Positions 53,014 to 62,371 are shown, counted from the first letter of the stretch. The stretch: 64,000 nucleotides of DNA from an uncultured Clostridia bacterium (GCA_910580105.1 CAJTWN010000001.1:310001-374000); one strand, 5' to 3'. Translations and numbers: made by a program. The notes: generated by a model from the sequence alone, not told the origin.

Positions 53014-53922
53014 ATGAACAGCAGCATTGAAAGAGTCAATCAACTGAAAAAAGAAAAGAATGCAATTATTTTAGCACATTATTATGTAGAGGATGAAATC
53101 CAGGCTGTGGCCGATTATGTCGGTGACTCCTTTTATCTGAGCAAAGTTGCAACCCGGGCAAAAGCGGATACCCTGGTTCTGTGCGGCGTGGCCTTTATGG
53201 GGGAAAGCGCAAAAATTTTAAATCCGGAAAAGACCGTACTGATGCCGGACGCAGCGGCCGACTGTCCGATGGCGCATATGGCAACAGCAGAAAAAATTCT
53301 TGCAGTCCGGAAGCAGTACCCGGATGCAGCCGTTGTTTGCTATATCAACTCAACAGCCGAATTAAAGGCACATGCAGATGTCTGTGTCACGTCATCCAAC
53401 GCTCTTAAAATTGTCAAGGCTTTGCCCAACAAATACATTTACTTCATTCCGGATATGCACCTTGCCCACTATATTGCAGCACAAGTGCCCGAAAAGAAAT
53501 TTATTTTTAACGAAGGCTATTGCCCGATTCATCAGGAAATTACCCTGAAAGACCTGCTGAAAAGCAAAAACGAACATCCGGACGCACGCATCGCCGTTCA
53601 TCCGGAATGTCCGGCTGAAGTAACACAAGCCGCCGACTTTGTAGGCAGTACCTCCGAAATTATCGCCTATGTAAATTCAGATGAAGCCGATGCTTTCATT
53701 ATCGGAACCGAAATCGGCGTATTTTATGAACTAAAAACCCAAAATCCGGACAAAACATTTTATACCATCAATGATCATCAAATCTGTCCGGATATGAAAA
53801 AATTAACTTTAGAAAAGGTCATCCGTGTTCTTGAAACGGGTACACCTGCAGTGGAAATGACCCCGGAAGCCATCAAAGCGGCAGACCTCCCTCTGAAGCG
53901 GATGTTGGAACTTTCAAAATAA
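53014..53922 (+). CDS. nadA: Quinolinate synthase
   Basis: 302 residues from ATG 53014, with GGGAGGA upstream. It condenses iminoaspartate with dihydroxyacetone phosphate. The three Cys for its [4Fe-4S] cluster are in LVLCGVAFMGE, VHPECPAEV and DHQICPDMK; AHYYVEDEIQAVADYVGDS is the family start. First gene of nadABC. Confidence 0.97.
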   Translation: MNSSIERVNQLKKEKNAIILAHYYVEDEIQAVADYVGDSFYLSKVATRAKADTLVLCGVAFMGESAKILNPEKTVLMPDAAADCPMAHMATAEKILAVRKQYPDAAVVCYINSTAELKAHADVCVTSSNALKIVKALPNKYIYFIPDMHLAHYIAAQVPEKKFIFNEGYCPIHQEITLKDLLKSKNEHPDARIAVHPECPAEVTQAADFVGSTSEIIAYVNSDEADAFIIGTEIGVFYELKTQNPDKTFYTINDHQICPDMKKLTLEKVIRVLETGTPAVEMTPEAIKAADLPLKRMLELSK

Positions 53923-53934
53923 ACGGGAGAAATT

Positions 53935-55290
53935 ATGGATACATATTTTGACGCAATTATCGTTGGAACAGGTGTAGCCGGTTGCTTTGCCGCCCTCACA
54001 CTGCCCAAAGACAAAAAAATCCTGATGCTGACCAAAGCCGGACTTGAAGAGAGTGACTCCTTTCTTGCCCAGGGCGGCATCTGTGTCTTAAAAGACCAGG
54101 AGGACTTTTCCGGCTTCTTTGCTGATACACTGCGTGCGGGACACTTTGAAAACCGTCGGGAATCGGTGGAAATCATGATTCAGTCTTCCCGTCCGGTTAT
54201 AGAAAAACTCATTGACTATGGCGTTGACTTTGCCCGGGACAGGGAAGGGAATCTCCTCTATACCAAAGAGGGGGCACATTCTATCCCCCGTATCCTTTAT
54301 CACGATGATATTACCGGGAAGGAAATAACTTCCAAACTGCTGGCTGCTGTCAAAAAACAAGAAAACATTACACTTTGGGAACACACCACAATGATGGATC
54401 TTCTCGCAAAAGATAATCATTGTTATGGCATTTTGGTAAAAAAAAGCGGAGAACTTTTCCCCCTTTACGCTCCTTATACTCTGCTCGCAACGGGCGGCAT
54501 TGGCGGAATATACGAAAATACCACCAATTTTTCCCACCTGACAGGTGATGCACTTGGCATTGCCCTCCGGCATAATATTGCGCTGGAACATGTCAACTAT
54601 GTGCAGATTCACCCCACCACCTTATATGAAACAACACCGGGCCGCCGATTTTTGATTTCAGAATCTGTTCGCGGCGAGGGCGCCATTCTCATAAACAAAG
54701 CCGGCAAACGGTTTGTAAACGAACTGCTTCCCCGGGATATTCTGACAAAAGAAATATATAAACAGATGAAAATGGACGATATGCCCTATGTTCGTCTTTC
54801 TATGATGAATATTACACATTTTGACATTCAAAAACGATTCCCCACCATCTATACATACTGCAGACAAGCCGGATATGACCTTTTAAAAGAACCTATACCG
54901 GTTGTACCTTCCCAGCACTATTTTATGGGTGGAATTCATGTCGATAAAAACAGCAAAACCTCGATGGAACATCTTTGGGCAGCAGGAGAGACCAGCTGCA
55001 ACGGTGTCCATGGTGCCAACCGGCTGGCAAGCAACTCACTTCTTGAAAGCTTGGTTTTTGCAGAACGGGCGGCACAGGAAATTACCCGTTTAATGCAGAC
55101 TGCGTCTTCAATTATTGACCTCCTCCCTCTTTCCTGTCATTCATCACATGCTGAATATTTACGTAACACATTCTCTGTCAACTTGTCAGATTACCAGGAC
55201 GAAACTGCATACGCCAAGCATTTGAAACAAATGATTTGGTCGGAGATAGACAGAGAGAATAAAATAAGAAAGGACGGGAACAAAATATGA
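53935..55290 (+). CDS. nadB: L-aspartate oxidase
   Basis: 451 residues. FAD-binding Rossmann motif IIVGTGVAGCFAAL at the start; SFLAQGGIC, GGIGGIYENTT, and HYFMGGIHVD with GETSCNGVHGANRLASNSL close to FAD. It makes iminoaspartate for NadA; in anaerobes fumarate is the likely electron acceptor. Somewhat shorter than E. coli NadB at the C-terminus. Its stop overlaps nadC by four bases. Confidence 0.96.
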   Translation: MDTYFDAIIVGTGVAGCFAALTLPKDKKILMLTKAGLEESDSFLAQGGICVLKDQEDFSGFFADTLRAGHFENRRESVEIMIQSSRPVIEKLIDYGVDFARDREGNLLYTKEGAHSIPRILYHDDITGKEITSKLLAAVKKQENITLWEHTTMMDLLAKDNHCYGILVKKSGELFPLYAPYTLLATGGIGGIYENTTNFSHLTGDALGIALRHNIALEHVNYVQIHPTTLYETTPGRRFLISESVRGEGAILINKAGKRFVNELLPRDILTKEIYKQMKMDDMPYVRLSMMNITHFDIQKRFPTIYTYCRQAGYDLLKEPIPVVPSQHYFMGGIHVDKNSKTSMEHLWAAGETSCNGVHGANRLASNSLLESLVFAERAAQEITRLMQTASSIIDLLPLSCHSSHAEYLRNTFSVNLSDYQDETAYAKHLKQMIWSEIDRENKIRKDGNKI

Positions 55291-56141
55291 ACCCGATTAC
55301 TGAAAAATTAAATGTAGATAAGCTGATCACACTGGCTCTGCAGGAAGACATCTCCAGTGAAGATGTCACAACCAATGCTGTCATGCCTGAATATAAAAAA
55401 GGAACAGCTCAGCTGATTTGTAAAGAAGATGGCGTTATTGCCGGTCTGGATGTTTTCCGGCGGGTATTCACTCTTCTGGACCCGGACACCATAATCAAAA
55501 CCTATGTTCAGGACGGAGATACAGTCAAAAATAAAATGCTTCTCGCAGAACTTACCGGCGATATCCGTGTCCTGCTCTCCGGTGAACGTACCGCCCTCAA
55601 CTATCTGCAGCGGATGAGCGGTATTGCTACCTATACAAAAAGGGTTGCAGATCTTTTGAAAGGGTCTGGAACCAAGCTTCTTGACACAAGAAAGACCACA
55701 CCAAATATGCGTATATTTGAAAAATATGCCGTCAAAGTCGGCGGCGGACAAAACCACCGTTATAATCTCTCCGATGGTGTGCTGATTAAAGATAATCACA
55801 TCGGAGCGGCAGGCAGTATTCAAAAAGCAGTGGAAATGGCACGGGAATACGCCCCATTCGTCCGTAAAATTGAGGTAGAGGTTGAATCCTTAGAAATGGT
55901 AAAGGAAGCGCTGTCAGCCGGCGCCGATATTATTATGCTGGACAACATGACCCTTGATGAAATGAAACAAGCCGTAGCTATGACGCGCGGCAAAGCGAAA
56001 ACCGAATGTTCCGGCAACGTAACGCGGGAAAATATTCAAAACATCATTGACATTGGTGTGGACTATGTTTCCAGCGGCGCGCTGACCCATTCCGCCCCCA
56101 TTCTTGATGTTTCATTGAAAAACCTTCATGCCGTAGAATAA
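55287..56141 (+). CDS. nadC: Nicotinate-nucleotide pyrophosphorylase (carboxylating)
   Basis: 284 residues. Quinolinate phosphoribosyltransferase; LDTRKTTPNMR, VKVGGGQNHRYNLSDGVLIKDNH and EVEVESLEM match the substrate-binding residues. It forms nicotinate mononucleotide, completing the operon's route from aspartate. Confidence 0.97.
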   Translation: MNPITEKLNVDKLITLALQEDISSEDVTTNAVMPEYKKGTAQLICKEDGVIAGLDVFRRVFTLLDPDTIIKTYVQDGDTVKNKMLLAELTGDIRVLLSGERTALNYLQRMSGIATYTKRVADLLKGSGTKLLDTRKTTPNMRIFEKYAVKVGGGQNHRYNLSDGVLIKDNHIGAAGSIQKAVEMAREYAPFVRKIEVEVESLEMVKEALSAGADIIMLDNMTLDEMKQAVAMTRGKAKTECSGNVTRENIQNIIDIGVDYVSSGALTHSAPILDVSLKNLHAVE

Positions 56142-56278
56142 AAGAAATTTTATAAACTCTTTTACAGAGGCATAAAATTATCAGACCGGTGCATATGATT
56201 GAATTTAGCAGACAATGCGAACATCTTCGATTCTATAATGGTCTTTCCACATGAATTAAACGAAGGAGGTTACAGCCT

Positions 56279-56809
56279 ATGGAATCCACATTAAACGATT
56301 TAAAATCCAGACGCAGCATCAGAAATTTTCAAGACAGACAAATTTCTGATGAAGAACTGCAAAAAATCCTAGAAGCCGGAATCTATGCCCCAACCGGAAT
56401 GGGAATGCAATCCCCAAAACTTGTTGCTATTCAAAACAAGGAAGTCATCAAAAAACTTTCCGCTCTCAATGCAGGTTTTTTATCCGGACCGGATGGACGT
56501 GATCCTTTTTATGGCGCGCCTTGCATTATTGTTGTGCTGGCTGATCCTTCCGTCTTGACCCATGTGGAAGACGGAAGCCTGGTTCTTGGCAATATGCTGA
56601 ACGCCGCCCACGCCCTTGGTATTGGTTCCTGCTGGATTCACCGTGCATGTGAAGAATTTGCATCCGAAGAGGGAAAAGCTCTTTTGAAATCCTGGGATAT
56701 CACTGGCGACTATGTTGGCATCGGCCACTGTATTCTGGGGTATCCGGCTGATGAACAGCCGCCTGAAGCAAAACCCCGGAAAGATGACTATATCACGTAT
56801 GTAAAATAA
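56279..56809 (+). CDS. Nitroreductase family protein
   Basis: 176 residues, GAAGGAGG upstream. FMN-binding family: SRRSIRNFQDRQISDEEL at the N-terminus, YAPTGMGMQSPKLVAI, and GIGSCWIHRACEEF, with GHCILGYPADEQP near the end. Reduces nitro compounds or quinones with NAD(P)H in tested relatives; the natural substrate is not known. It lies 137 bases after nadC and could be read with it, but has its own Shine-Dalgarno. Confidence 0.9.
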   Translation: MESTLNDLKSRRSIRNFQDRQISDEELQKILEAGIYAPTGMGMQSPKLVAIQNKEVIKKLSALNAGFLSGPDGRDPFYGAPCIIVVLADPSVLTHVEDGSLVLGNMLNAAHALGIGSCWIHRACEEFASEEGKALLKSWDITGDYVGIGHCILGYPADEQPPEAKPRKDDYITYVK

Positions 56810-56945
56810 AAACATCAGTACAAAACCGTCATATACTATTGCGTCATAACCACCAGTTTACCAGTGCTTGACCAGCCCTGGAATGGACTATTATAACTTA
56901 ACCCTAAAAAAAGACATCCAAGTTTGACACCAAATTATCATCTCT

Positions 56946-56976
56946 GGCAGCCGCTCACGTGCGGCTGTCTTTTTTG
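56946..56976 (+). terminator. Terminator downstream of the nitroreductase gene
   Basis: A 9-bp stem (56946-56954 with 56961-56969), one G-U pair, followed by TTTTTTT. Confidence 0.88.
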
Positions 56977-57134
56977 TTTGCTTACTCTTATTGCCAATAA
57001 ACAACTCCACATATTCTTTCGCTTGGCACTTATAATAATTCAACAAATAATATTCAAAGTTTTTAACTATACAGAAATCAGCTAAAAGAAGAGAATACCA
57101 CAGAGCATATAAGTAAGAAACTTTGGCTCTTCAT

Positions 57135-57170
57135 CAAAAACACGCGCAGAAATTTCTGCGCGTGTTTTTG
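57135..57170. terminator. Bidirectional terminator, perfect palindrome
   Basis: A 36-base perfect palindrome (57135-57152 with 57153-57170), GC-rich in the middle with A5 and T5 ends, 17 bases from the end of the minus-strand anti-sigma gene. It can stop transcription from both sides. Confidence 0.88.
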
Positions 57171-57186
57171 TTATTATGATTTCATG

Positions 57187-57933
57187 CTACCATTCAATTA
57201 TTTCCCGTGCCATTTCCAGAAGATCCTCTTGGGTAATGGATTCTTCCATCTCTGTCAATGTATAGCGAATACCATCCTTTACAAATCCAGCCGACTGGAT
57301 ATGTTTGATCTCAACTTCATCTACACCATAAGAAAATACCAGATCGCCGTTTTCCTGTGCCGTCTTATCCTCTTCTGTCAATTCATAATCCGCCGGAACA
57401 AATTTATTTGTGTAAGCCATATAAGAAATATCAATTCCATTATATGTCTCTACCACTTCTCCGACCGCTTCCAAAACATCTGACTTTTCTGCTGAAATGA
57501 GCAATTCATTGCCGTCTTTTTCATACCGTGCAGTAATTGATTTATATTTATCAACACTGGTCCCGCTCTCATCCTTTAGATTGTTGTTTACAATATTTGC
57601 TTCTGAAAATTGATAGCCGGATGCGAATTTTTCTGCCAAATCCGGTACATAACCAATATCTTTTTTCATCCGGCTCTCATTGGGCAGCGATGTATATTCC
57701 GCTTTACTTTTACTGCTTGAAAAGTGCTGTGTGACTGCGCCGGTTGCCGCATAAACAGTTGCGCCAATTACCAATACAGCTGCTATCGCAATGGCAAGAC
57801 CTCTTTTGAAAAATGCTTTTTTATTCATTGTTTCCTCCTTCTCGGGTAAATGCGCAAGGGCATTTTGAACCGCATAATGAAAAGATTCTGTTTTTTTCGG
57901 AAAGGATTTTTTCAAATCTTCTTTGCTCATCAT
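57187..57933 (-). CDS. Probable transmembrane anti-sigma factor
   Basis: 248 residues. A cytoplasmic N-terminus (1-40; DLKKSFPKKTESFHYAVQNAL) precedes one membrane span (about 46-66) and an outer domain with no recognised fold. There is no zinc motif, unlike the protein at 3727. Its assignment rests on topology and on the four-base overlap with the ECF sigma gene just upstream (ATGA). The outer domain could sense a wall or membrane signal. Confidence 0.75.
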   Translation of the reverse strand: MMSKEDLKKSFPKKTESFHYAVQNALAHLPEKEETMNKKAFFKRGLAIAIAAVLVIGATVYAATGAVTQHFSSSKSKAEYTSLPNESRMKKDIGYVPDLAEKFASGYQFSEANIVNNNLKDESGTSVDKYKSITARYEKDGNELLISAEKSDVLEAVGEVVETYNGIDISYMAYTNKFVPADYELTEEDKTAQENGDLVFSYGVDEVEIKHIQSAGFVKDGIRYTLTEMEESITQEDLLEMAREIIEW

Positions 57934-58403
57934 ATCTCCGTCTCCTTTAACTTATTTTTCAACTGTTTCCGTCCTTTGGAAAGCCTGCTTTTCACCGTTC
58001 CGGAAGGAATATGCAGCAGATTTCCAATTTCCTCTACCGAATAATCCTCTATGTAATATAAAACAATAACCATCCGGAACTTTTCTTTCAGTTCCCGAAT
58101 AGCACCATACAATTCAGAATAATCAGGCCGGTCATCCGGTATATCACTTGTGATATATTCATCATATGGAACGATACGCTTTCTTTCTCTGCATTTTTTA
58201 TAACATACGTTCATCAAAATACGGACAAGCCAGGTTTTAAAATAGCGTTCTTCCCTCAGGGTGTCCAACTTAATATAAGCTGCTGTAACCGCCTCAGAGA
58301 CCGCGTCATCACAATCGCTGTCACAGAGTAAAATGGTTTTTGCCACACGGTACAATGTATCTTCCGCTTCCAAAACCTTTGATGAAAAAGTTTCTTTGTC
58401 CAT
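57930..58403 (-). CDS. ECF-family RNA polymerase sigma factor
   Basis: 157 residues from ATG 58403 (AAAGGA upstream). The frame is open to 58508, but that region has no Shine-Dalgarno and is not family-like. Region 2: CDDAVSEAVTAAYIKLDTLR with YFKTWLVRILMNVCY; region 4: YSVEEIGNLLHIPSGTVKSRL. A second ECF system in the window, coded with its own membrane partner. Confidence 0.9.
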   Translation of the reverse strand: MDKETFSSKVLEAEDTLYRVAKTILLCDSDCDDAVSEAVTAAYIKLDTLREERYFKTWLVRILMNVCYKKCRERKRIVPYDEYITSDIPDDRPDYSELYGAIRELKEKFRMVIVLYYIEDYSVEEIGNLLHIPSGTVKSRLSKGRKQLKNKLKETEI

Positions 58404-58524
58404 TTTGTTTGTATCCTTTCCCTGAAAATCAACCGACGTCTTTTGCTTTTCACTTATTAGAGACTTTAGATCCCCATTTGGTTCATTTTTTTCTATAACT
58501 TTTTCCAAATACTTTTATCCAACA

Positions 58525-58552
58525 AAAAACACAGGCATATGCCTGTGTTTTT
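58525..58552. terminator. Terminator between the Cys-rich gene and the sigma gene
   Basis: A perfect 28-base palindrome (58525-58538 with 58539-58552) with A5/T5 ends, 21 bases after the stop of the small minus-strand gene. Confidence 0.87.
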
Positions 58553-58573
58553 CAATCTGCGTATTATTTTCAC

Positions 58574-58732
58574 TCATTCTTCCGCGTTGGTCTCTCCCTT
58601 TGGTTTCATTCTTTCACAAGTGGTTTGCGGATGCTTTTGCGACGCATGATGAAACTTACGGCAGGCTGCACAATCACCACGACGCTTACACCGGATTCGT
58701 TTGCACGGGCATTTTTTATTATTGTTTTCCAT
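58574..58732 (-). CDS. Small Cys/His-rich basic protein
   Basis: 52 residues, too short for usual length cut-offs. ATG at 58732 is preceded by AAAGGTG five bases upstream, and a palindromic terminator follows the stop. Visible residues: KKCPCKRIRCKRRGDCAACR, then FHHASQKHPQTTCERMK. Six Cys in the pattern C-x-C-x4-C-x5-C-x2-C and a last C, with three His, suggest a small metal-binding fold. Strongly basic, so nucleic-acid contact is possible. Function unknown. Confidence 0.8.
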   Translation of the reverse strand: MENNNKKCPCKRIRCKRRGDCAACRKFHHASQKHPQTTCERMKPKGETNAEE

Positions 58733-58925
58733 CAATACACCTTTCTGCTATGTACCATCCTCCTCCAGCAAAAATTTATTACTGTAAAAGAGCGCGATAC
58801 CATCCCTTATTCACATATGTTTCATAGATTTATTTTAACATGAATCTCTATAAGAGTCAACGAAAATGGTGCATTTCCCACAAATTCCCTCCATCAAACG
58901 TTATAAACTTTTCTTTTAAATCTCC

Positions 58926-59348
58926 TTACAATTTATCTCCTACATAAGCGTTTCCAAATAACTCCGCCGCATATTTCTGATGTACCATAGCAAGGCCTGA
59001 TGCCTCATCACCCAAAATAAGAATATTATCTCCCGGCTGAATATGAAAAATTTCCATTGCTTTTTCGGGAATACGAATTTCACCTCCGCTGCCAACCGTA
59101 ACCGTCCCAAAACTATGCTTCCCCTTTGGCGGAATTGAAAGACACATTTTATCCTCATCATAATTTACTAAATCATCTAGGGTAACATGATAAAGCTGCG
59201 CAATTTTCAAGAAACATTTCAAATCCGGCAAGCTCTCACCATTTTCCCACTTAGCCACTGCCTGCCGTGTAACGCCAAGCCTTTCAGCCGTTTCTTCCTG
59301 GGTCTGACCGGAAATTTTTCTAAGACGCTGCAAATTTTTTGCAATCAT
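58926..59348 (-). CDS. HTH-type regulator with C-terminal AbrB/SpoVT domain
   Basis: 140 residues from ATG 59348; GAGGTG lies six bases upstream and a GTG at 59357 is part of it. N-terminal Xre-type helix-turn-helix (5-60; TQEETAERLGVTRQAVAKWENG). C-terminal swapped-hairpin AbrB-like domain (about 78-118; VTVGSGGEIRIPEKAMEIF). Two DNA-binding modules in one chain imply a dimeric regulator. Targets unknown; it has its own start and no operon partner. Confidence 0.88.
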   Translation of the reverse strand: MIAKNLQRLRKISGQTQEETAERLGVTRQAVAKWENGESLPDLKCFLKIAQLYHVTLDDLVNYDEDKMCLSIPPKGKHSFGTVTVGSGGEIRIPEKAMEIFHIQPGDNILILGDEASGLAMVHQKYAAELFGNAYVGDKL

Positions 59349-59498
59349 TTCAATCACCTCTTACAGTAAGTATACCACATTTCGGCGCTATTTCCACCAA
59401 CCCACACAAACAATTATGTTCTTTTCCGTTGCTAAATTGAAAAAATATCAGAACAAATGCGGCTGTCTTCAAAAAAACAGAAGAGCAAAATTCCTTTA

Positions 59499-60599
59499 TT
59501 ACACAAAAGCGGACAGCGGAAGCAAAATATGACCAATGACTGTGGTCAGCAGAATCGAAATCAGCATCCACTTTCCAAACAACCGTGCAAAAACTTCATC
59601 ACCATTATTTTTTCTGATATGACTTGTCTGCATAATGGCACAGGAGATGATGATGACAGTATAGATTCCCCAAATATTTATAAATTCAAGCAAGCCGGTT
59701 TCCATCGCATCCGGTACCAGGTTTGCACCAACCAAAATATTACTCACTGTTCCAAACAATACTGCCGGGAGCATTCCCAAAGAATCTACCCGGTGATGAA
59801 TACAGGTTCCAAGCATCAAAAATGCCCAAACACTTGTACCCAGCAGTGCAATAATACATTTTAAATAAAGTCCCCAGGAATCCCTTTTAAATTCCATTGC
59901 CGTCAACAGCTCGGAATATGTGTGATTTGCTTCTTCTACCTTCTGATGGTCATAATGAAGTTTTTCTGTATCTCTATGATAAAAGATGTTAGAATCAAAT
60001 CGCCCCAGAGCAAATCCGGCAATAGACAATCCTTCATTTACTCTGCAATTCTCAACGTCCGGTAACCATCGTATTTCTTTTATGTCATCATTCGGCATCA
60101 AATACATCCGGATTTGATAACTGCCAAGAGGAAACCGCGTTGTATCAAAAACATTATTTACAGCGGCATTCACTCGTATGCGCTGTATACGAATCCCCTC
60201 AGGGGATACTTTATTTTCCAGGGTTTCCTGTGTTGTTATCCTTCCGTTATAGACGGTAAACCGTTTCTCCATATTTATCAGCGGCTCTCCATGGAGAAGA
60301 ACTCCATCCTTCCAGACAAAACACACCTGAAAGTTCATCTCATATTTTGATTGACGAATATCAATGTTATCAATACCTTCCAAATAAGTACTGACATTTA
60401 CCAGTATAGCTTCCTGCGCCGCTTCCTCTTCCTCTGCTGAAAGAGTTTCCGCAGCACGTAATTTCTTTTCCCATTCCTGCTCCATATCCACATTATTATG
60501 ATGTAGATATCCGGCTGCTGAACTAAGATAGACAACAGCTATTACCCACACAAAACTTAACCAAAAACATAACTTTTTCTTTTGTTGCTTTTTTAACTG
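59499..60599 (-). CDS. Candidate pentameric ligand-gated ion channel-like membrane protein
   Basis: About 366 residues from TTG 60599 (AGGGTG upstream); the frame extends to 60647, so the start is uncertain. One N-terminal membrane anchor, about 200 extracellular beta-rich residues (VNVSTYLEGIDNIDIRQSKY and FPLGSYQIRMYLMP), then four membrane segments. The beta pattern, the FP-type loop and the 4-TM end with RVDSLGMLPAVLFGTVSN followed by LVPDA resemble prokaryotic Cys-loop-type channels. No Cys pair is needed in bacterial members. Similarity is by eye, and a diverged unrelated receptor remains possible. Confidence 0.5.
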   Translation of the reverse strand, partial: QLKKQQKKKLCFWLSFVWVIAVVYLSSAAGYLHHNNVDMEQEWEKKLRAAETLSAEEEEAAQEAILVNVSTYLEGIDNIDIRQSKYEMNFQVCFVWKDGVLLHGEPLINMEKRFTVYNGRITTQETLENKVSPEGIRIQRIRVNAAVNNVFDTTRFPLGSYQIRMYLMPNDDIKEIRWLPDVENCRVNEGLSIAGFALGRFDSNIFYHRDTEKLHYDHQKVEEANHTYSELLTAMEFKRDSWGLYLKCIIALLGTSVWAFLMLGTCIHHRVDSLGMLPAVLFGTVSNILVGANLVPDAMETGLLEFINIWGIYTVIIISCAIMQTSHIRKNNGDEVFARLFGKWMLISILLTTVIGHILLPLSAFV

Positions 60600-60707
60600 C
60601 AATTTCCAAACACACCCTATCCTAATTTTACATTGTATTTTCCACAATAAAGACTTTTTAGATCCTTATAGCTCATAAAAAATAAGCCTGAATCAATAAA
60701 TACATAA

Positions 60708-60737
60708 AAAAGACCCAAACTTTTGTTTGGGTCTTTT
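60708..60737 (-). terminator. Terminator of the DUF5684 gene
   Basis: A perfect 13-bp stem (60708-60720 with 60725-60737), loop TTTT, immediately after the stop at 60740, with T-rich sequence beyond on the minus strand. Confidence 0.9.
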
Positions 60738-60739
60738 GC

Positions 60740-61186
60740 TCAATCCTGTTTTCCCACGTATTCGGATTTTCCAAATCCTAAAATTAAAATAAAAATTGTA
60801 TTCAGAAACAGAAGACCAAATCCATAACCAACACCATGGCCATAAGCCTTTGACATCTTGAAACAAGCCATCACACTGATCACCAGTGCAAATACCAAAA
60901 CAATTGTTGCAATAATAAGCGATACAACACTATCCGGCCAGATATTGACAAGAATTGACGAAACAATACCAGCTGCAAGTGAAAGCCAAAACATACTTCC
61001 CTTCCATGTAATATCATAGATTTTGTATGTAGAATAAACTGGAATGATTGCTTTCCAACCCTTCTCACCGGCTTTTGTGAACATCTTCCAATACGCAATG
61101 ATTGTCAAAATCCAAATGACAACACCAGCCAAAGCCATTGCCCACAAAAGGCTCCCCAAAACCAAAAGCGCAGATGAAGAATACAT
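60740..61186 (-). CDS. DUF5684-type membrane protein
   Basis: 148 residues, with AGGAGGG before the ATG. Four membrane segments and the characteristic loop KMFTKAGEKGWKAIIPVY, with KAYGHGVGYGFGL toward the end, as in DUF5684 proteins of Firmicutes. The function is unknown. It has its own promoter (61341-61370) with about 150 bases of leader. Confidence 0.8.
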   Translation of the reverse strand: MYSSSALLVLGSLLWAMALAGVVIWILTIIAYWKMFTKAGEKGWKAIIPVYSTYKIYDITWKGSMFWLSLAAGIVSSILVNIWPDSVVSLIIATIVLVFALVISVMACFKMSKAYGHGVGYGFGLLFLNTIFILILGFGKSEYVGKQD

Positions 61187-61489
61187 AACTTTTCCCTCCT
61201 ATTCGTTAATTTTTTATTTTATTTATATTTTTATCCCATATTTGTTATACCTTGCCATTTGAAAATCAAAGATCAACCTTCCCTTTTGGCAAAGCCCACG
61301 ATATGATATAAGCTGCTGTAAAACGGTTTTCTCATAGAATATTATAACATATAAATAGATAGACCGTCAATATTTCTCTTGAAACAAACAATATTTTTCT
61401 AATAAATTATGATATTTTCTTAATTATCGTCAATGTATATAAAAAACACGTTTATTTTACTATATTTTAATATATTTCTTCACATTAGG
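61187..61489. other. Intergenic region with the DUF5684 promoter
   Basis: 303 bases between the phosphoesterase 3' end and the DUF5684 start. The leader part, 61187-61335, contains only a weak TTGCCA/TGGCAA pairing. No reading frame is supported. Confidence 0.5.
61341..61370 (-). promoter_or_regulatory. Promoter of the DUF5684 gene
   Basis: Minus strand TTGACG (61370-61365), 18-base spacer, TATAAT (61346-61341). Confidence 0.82.
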
Positions 61490-62371
61490 TTAATTTTTCT
61501 TTTGCAGCTCTACCACCACAATTTCAGGCCGATTGTGAATACGTATTGGACAGAGGCTATTGCCCAAACCACCGCTGACTACCAAAGCAGTTTTCCCAAA
61601 CCAATACAGTCCTTTCGTATATTTCGGAAAAAATCCCTGCTTCGGTGCAAAAAATCCGCCAAACCCCGGCAGCCTCCACTGTCCGCCATGAGCATGACCA
61701 GCAAAAACCAAATCGATTTCCTCCTTTGCATATTTATCAATATATTGTGGCTGGTGGGCAAGTAAAATACTGAAACTTCCCGGCAAAAGAACTTCACGGC
61801 TTAAATCGGAAAGTGTTTCATCCAGCAAATTTTCATCAAAAATGCCCAGCAGATAAAATCCTTCTCCATTGAAAACTTCAATCTTATTCCCATAATTTTT
61901 TAAAATATGAACACCACTGGATGACAAACGGCTTAATAACTCTTCAAATACACGTTTTGGAAGTCGATGCTCATGGTTACCGGTAACATAATAAACAGGT
62001 GCAATCTTTGCCGCTTCCTTTGCAAACATTTCTGCGGGTAGCAGATCCGTCCGGCGGCTATCGACCAGATCGCCGGTAAGAACAATCAAATCCGGTTTTA
62101 TTTTACGTAGTTTTGCAATCAATCGCCCCTGCATTTTTCCAAAGGATTTATTATGCAAATCCGAAATCTGTACAATTTTATAGCCATTTAATTCTTCGTG
62201 CACTTTTGCGGATGCAAAGGGAATCACACTTACGCTAAGCACATTATTCTGCCAAAAACAATAGCCAGCTATCAATACAATTGATAAAACCAAAAAAATA
62301 ATCATATATTTTCTCCAAGTCTTTCTACCATACATTGAACGCCCCGAATGGTTATTTAAGTACTCATTCAT
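61490..62371 (-). CDS. Membrane-anchored metallophosphoesterase (YkuE-like)
   Basis: 293 residues from ATG 62371, with GGATGATGAA upstream; TTG 62404 is an alternative start. One membrane span (about 22-42) precedes the calcineurin-like domain: ISDLHNKSFG, LTGDLVDSR, TGNHEHRLPK, LLAHQPQY, and AGHAHGGQW are the five metal-binding motifs. Relatives include YkuE and UDP-2,3-diacylglucosamine hydrolase-like enzymes; the substrate is not known. Probably faces the outside. Confidence 0.9.
   Translation of the reverse strand: MNEYLNNHSGRSMYGRKTWRKYMIIFLVLSIVLIAGYCFWQNNVLSVSVIPFASAKVHEELNGYKIVQISDLHNKSFGKMQGRLIAKLRKIKPDLIVLTGDLVDSRRTDLLPAEMFAKEAAKIAPVYYVTGNHEHRLPKRVFEELLSRLSSSGVHILKNYGNKIEVFNGEGFYLLGIFDENLLDETLSDLSREVLLPGSFSILLAHQPQYIDKYAKEEIDLVFAGHAHGGQWRLPGFGGFFAPKQGFFPKYTKGLYWFGKTALVVSGGLGNSLCPIRIHNRPEIVVVELQKKN

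Larger units (their letters stand above)
56810..57186. other. Intergenic region between the nitroreductase and the second anti-sigma gene
   Basis: 377 bases containing two terminators (56946-56976 and 57135-57170) and nothing else I can support. Confidence 0.6.

Noticed and set aside
57187..57933. A zinc-finger anti-sigma domain in the second system
   Set aside because: No His-Cys2 motif is present; only topology and operon position support the call.
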